Shown here in pieces: positions 61,447 to 64,000 of a stretch of DNA of 64,000 nt. Every line of letters begins with the position of its first letter. The first letter of the stretch is position 1. The notes under the pieces were generated by a model. That model worked only from the letters and a program-made list of their open reading frames with translations, had not been told where the DNA came from and ran no database searches. Origin of the DNA: Palsa-870 sp039935415 (lineage in GTDB: Bacteria; Chloroflexota; Dormibacteria; Dormibacterales; Dormibacteraceae); NCBI GenBank assembly GCA_039935415.1, contig JBDTKH010000004.1:73514-137513 (forward strand), in the 5' to 3' direction. Position numbers and translations under genes: made by a program.

Positions 61447-62429
61447 GGGGGGAAGCGGCGCCCGGCGGCCGACTCGATCAAGCCACCGTGTCCGAGCCGC
61501 AGCAAGTCCTTCGCGTCTGCCCGTCCGTAGGCGAAGACGAAAGGCAGCAGCAGGTCGAGCGAGCTCGACCGCCCAAACCCCGCGCACGAGGCCACGCCGA
61601 CCACCGCGACGTCGTGCAGCCGTCCGAGCCACAGCATGCTGCCCGGGTGCATCGGCGCGCCAAGCTGCAGCAGGCGGCCGCCGGCGCGGGTGAGCTCCGC
61701 GTATGCGGGGTCGAGCGGGTCGATGGCGGAGGCGCCCGCGAAGAGCACCAGCTCCGCGCCGGCCTCGAGCGCCTCCCGATAGGCGGACCCCACGGCCTCG
61801 CCGGTCCTGGCCACCTCCCTCACACCAAGCACCTCAGCCCCATACCAACCGAGCTTGGCGGTGACGGCTGCGCGGAACAGCTCGCGCGCTTTCGGTTTGA
61901 GGCGCTCGGTCGCGACGACGAAAGTCTTCAGCGGCCGGAACGAGAGCAGCTCGACCACCGGGCCTTTCTCGCGGCAGATCTGCTCGGCCTCCTCGATGAG
62001 CCGGCCCGGGACGGCGACCGGCGTCACCTTGCAGCCGGCGATCTCCTCGCCCTCGGCCACGGCCTGGCCGTCCATGAGCGTGAACACCGAGATGTACCCA
62101 AGAGAGTTGATGGCGTCCACCAGGTCCTCACGCACGCGGACCAGGCCGCGATGCCGCGCCACCAGGCGAGCCTGGCTCTGCACCGGGGGCTTCGCTTCGA
62201 GGCCGGGGCCTGACAGGGCGGCGGCAAGGCGCCGGGCGGCCTCATCCTCGTGGAGGTCTCCAGGCTCCAGCTCGACAACGTGAACCTCGCGTGCCTGCCT
62301 GACCCGATCGAGGTGGCCCGAGCCGAGCACGGTCCCTTTGCGGAGGTCGGCGCCAAGGTCGTGGACCAGCACGCGACCTTCTATGTCGCCGGCCGTCGCC
62401 GACGCCCCGTCCAATCGGACAGCCTTCAT
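61437..62429 (-). CDS. Molybdopterin-binding (MoCF biosynthesis) domain protein
   Basis: 330 residues from ATG 62429. N-terminal half GRVLVHDLGADLRKGTVLGS, VVELEPGDLHEDEAARRLAA, and C-terminal domain ARELFRAAVTAKLGWYGAEV, GAELVLFAGASAIDPLDPAY, and VVGVASCAGFGRSSSLDLLL resemble the MoeA/MogA-like domain of CinA/MoCF family proteins (cd03522-type). It may handle molybdenum cofactor or a related substrate; no mo- genes are nearby. TATGCT lies 7 nt before the ATG, and the divergent cysS start is 21 bp away. Confidence 0.72.
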   Translation of the reverse strand: MKAVRLDGASATAGDIEGRVLVHDLGADLRKGTVLGSGHLDRVRQAREVHVVELEPGDLHEDEAARRLAAALSGPGLEAKPPVQSQARLVARHRGLVRVREDLVDAINSLGYISVFTLMDGQAVAEGEEIAGCKVTPVAVPGRLIEEAEQICREKGPVVELLSFRPLKTFVVATERLKPKARELFRAAVTAKLGWYGAEVLGVREVARTGEAVGSAYREALEAGAELVLFAGASAIDPLDPAYAELTRAGGRLLQLGAPMHPGSMLWLGRLHDVAVVGVASCAGFGRSSSLDLLLPFVFAYGRADAKDLLRLGHGGLIESAAGRRFPPYS

Positions 62430-62450
62430 TTCTTGCAGCATAGATTCGGG
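62430..62450. promoter_or_regulatory. 21-bp divergent start region (MoCF-domain / cysS)
   Basis: On the minus strand TATGCT is 7 nt before ATG 62429, a leaderless pattern. On the plus strand the A/T-rich CATAGATT ends 4 nt before ATG 62451. No Shine-Dalgarno fits in either direction. Confidence 0.4.
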
Positions 62451-63860
62451 ATGAGCACGGCCACGCCCCCGGTCCGGCTGTACAACACGCTGACGCGCCG
62501 AAAGGAGGAGCTGCGGCCCCTGCGCGACGGCCTCGTGCGCATCTACTCCTGCGGCCCGACGGTCTACCGGTACGTCCACGTCGGGAACCTGCGCACCTTC
62601 ATGTTTCCCGACCTCCTGCATCGTAGCCTCGAATATCTTGGCTACCAGGCCGAGCAGGTCATGAACATCACCGACGTCGGGCACCTGGTCGACGACACCT
62701 TCGACCGCGGCGAGGACAAGATGCTGGTCTCGGCGCGCCTCGAGAGCAAATCACCCGCGGAGATCGCCGCGCATTACACCGCCACGTTCATGGGGGACGC
62801 TGCCCGGATCAACATCCGCCCGGCGTCTCAATACCCGCGCGCGACCGCCTACATACCGCAGATGGTCGACCTCATCGGCAGGCTCATCGCCGGCGGCCAT
62901 GCCTACGAGGCCGGCGGCACCGTCTACTACGACATCGCCAGCTTCCCGGCCTACGGCAAGCTGTCGCGAAACACGACGGACAACCTCCTCGTCGGTACGC
63001 GAGGCGAGGTGGATCCGAGGAAACGCCACCCGGGCGACTTCACCCTGTGGAAGGCGGCCGGGGAGCACCGGCTCCAGGTGTGGCCGAGCCCGTGGGGTCC
63101 GGGTTTTCCCGGCTGGCACATCGAGTGCTCGGCGATGTCGATGGCGCTGCTCGGCGATCGGTTCGACATCCACACGGGCGGCGCCGACAACGTCTTTCCC
63201 CATCACGAGGCGGAGATCGCGCAGAGCGAGGGCCTGACCGGGCACCAGGTCGTCGGCTGCTGGATGCACGGCGGCCTGCTCATGCTGGCCGGTGCGCGGA
63301 TGGCGAAATCCGCCGGCAACTTCTTCCGCATCACCGAGCTGGAGGAGCAGGGGTTCGACCCGCTCGCGTTCCGCTACATGGCTCTGCAGGCGAAATACCG
63401 CACGAAGCTGAATTTCAGCACCGAAGGAGTGGCCGGCGCCGACCGCGCGCTGAGACAGCTCCGTGAGCGCGTCGGCCAATGGTCGAGCGCAGGTCGAGGC
63501 GACTCTGATCCGCAGGCGGACGCGTTAGAAGCGCGTTTTCGCGCGGCGATCGCCGACGACCTCGACCTGCCTGCCGCGATGGCCCTGGTCGCGGAGCTGG
63601 TTCACTCCAGCGTTGCGCCCAGCGCCAAGGCGTCACTACTGCGCTCGTGGGACCGCGTCCTCGGACTCGACCTAGACCGCGCGACGCCGGCCATCGCTCT
63701 GCCGGACGGCGCGTCAGCACTGCTCGAAGCGCGTGAGAGGGCGCGGGCCGCAAAGGACTTCGCCACTTCGGATCGTTTGCGCGGCGAACTCGCTGGACTG
63801 GGGGTAATCGTCACGGACACTGCGGAAGGCCAACGCTGGAGACGTGACGAAAAGACATGA
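62451..63860 (+). CDS. cysS: Cysteinyl-tRNA synthetase (CysS/MshC superfamily)
   Basis: 469 residues. Seen: the zinc and HIGH-like region YSCGPTVYRYVHVGNLRTFM, NITDVGHLVDD, further zinc ligands in GWHIECSAMSM and HTGGADNVFPHHEAEIAQSE, and the KMSKS loop as ARMAKSAGN. The DALR-type C-terminal domain (LEARERARAAKDFATSDRLR, GELAGLGVIVTDTAEG) is present, which favours CysRS over mycothiol ligase MshC. Start ATG 62451. Confidence 0.93.
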   Translation: MSTATPPVRLYNTLTRRKEELRPLRDGLVRIYSCGPTVYRYVHVGNLRTFMFPDLLHRSLEYLGYQAEQVMNITDVGHLVDDTFDRGEDKMLVSARLESKSPAEIAAHYTATFMGDAARINIRPASQYPRATAYIPQMVDLIGRLIAGGHAYEAGGTVYYDIASFPAYGKLSRNTTDNLLVGTRGEVDPRKRHPGDFTLWKAAGEHRLQVWPSPWGPGFPGWHIECSAMSMALLGDRFDIHTGGADNVFPHHEAEIAQSEGLTGHQVVGCWMHGGLLMLAGARMAKSAGNFFRITELEEQGFDPLAFRYMALQAKYRTKLNFSTEGVAGADRALRQLRERVGQWSSAGRGDSDPQADALEARFRAAIADDLDLPAAMALVAELVHSSVAPSAKASLLRSWDRVLGLDLDRATPAIALPDGASALLEARERARAAKDFATSDRLRGELAGLGVIVTDTAEGQRWRRDEKT

Positions 63861-63882
63861 AGTATTTCCAATAGAAAAGAAA

Positions 63883-63908
63883 GAGGCCGAGCCTTGCGGC
63901 CCAGCCTC
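63883..63908 (-). terminator. Rho-independent terminator (bidirectional)
   Basis: Minus strand: GAGGCTGGGCC, GCAA tetraloop, GGCTCGGCCTC, followed by TTTCTTTTCT, an 11-bp stem with U-rich tail serving the gene entering from the right. The same hairpin ends cysS on the plus strand, with less of a U-tract. Confidence 0.8.
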
Positions 63909-63948
63909 ACGGGAGGAAGGGTTTTCAGCTAGTCCGAGCTAACCCACG

Positions 63949-64000
63949 TCATGGCTGCGGCGGGATGTTCACGAGAACCGTCGCCACCGGGTCGGTCGGC
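63949..64000 (-). CDS. C-terminal fragment of a protein extending beyond the window
   Basis: The minus-strand frame entering at the right edge reads PTDPVATVLVNIPPQP and stops with TGA at 63951-63949, about 40 bp before a strong terminator of matching orientation. Codons are GC3-rich like neighbouring genes. Too short to identify; position, terminator and codon use are the only support. Confidence 0.4.
   Translation of the reverse strand, partial: PTDPVATVLVNIPPQP

Overview
The window is high-GC, very compact bacterial chromosome with no plasmid, phage, insertion-sequence, CRISPR, tRNA or rRNA signal that I could find. Genes overlap by 4 bp at many junctions (ATGA, GTGA, TTGA), GTG and TTG starts are common, and several genes show a -10-like hexamer 6-8 nt before the start codon with no Shine-Dalgarno, as in leaderless transcripts. 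GuaB3-type IMP dehydrogenase, a Ycf45/SpoIIIAA-like ATPase, PdxS/PdxT, paired DUF881 proteins, DUF4332 and DUF2510-like proteins suggest a Terrabacteria lineage (Dormibacterota, Chloroflexota or an actinobacterial relative). That placement is inference; no ribosomal marker is present.

Layout. 1-5.4 kb (minus): R3H/AAA ATPase, GNAT, pdxT, pdxS, a two-repeat/SHOCT protein and an ECF sigma factor carrying a C-terminal zf-HC2-like segment. 5.5-7.8 kb (minus): glycerate kinase and IlvE. 7.8-10 kb (plus): small membrane protein, YajQ, HisA, DUF3465 lipoprotein and a 50-residue Cys-rich peptide. 10-13.6 kb: SDR, RidA-like, SRPBCC and MFS genes. 13.7-21.2 kb (minus): pyrimidine operon pyrB-pyrR-carAB(fused)-pyrK-pyrD behind a PyrR-binding-loop-like hairpin. 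21.2-25 kb (plus): zinc-ribbon protein, NatA/NatB-type ABC exporter, small membrane protein, thiolase. 25.4-35.6 kb (minus): purB-C-S-(leader ORF)-Q-L and then F-M-N-H. 36-38.8 kb (plus): ECF sigma factor and membrane anti-sigma-like beta-propeller protein. 38.8-47.2 kb (minus): guaB3-guaA-purD-purE-pycB-pycA-nudix. 47.5-53.8 kb: DUF4332, APH-like kinase, acyltransferase, epimerase, glutamate dehydrogenase, two DUF881 proteins. 54-64 kb: PhaR-like regulator and phasin-like protein, amidohydrolase, threonine aldolase, DUF2510-like membrane protein, threonine dehydratase, FmdB-like protein, HD phosphohydrolase, DUF309, molybdopterin-binding-domain protein, cysS, and the tail of one more gene.

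Together the two purine clusters encode every step from PRPP to IMP and on to GMP, except that PurE has no PurK in view. The pyrimidine operon covers carbamoyl phosphate to orotate except dihydroorotase.

The most unusual content is non-coding. One element (called R2 here, about 180 nt, two copies) forms the leader of purB and exactly fills the purL-purF gap; its closing stem is preserved by compensatory changes and its core is conserved. A second element (R1, about 115-135 nt, four copies) begins 0-6 nt after stop codons and consists of two conserved hairpins. A 29-residue ORF between purS and purQ repeats the purQ N-terminus. These, plus four divergent gene pairs whose start codons lie only 15-21 bp apart, are the best candidates for something undescribed.
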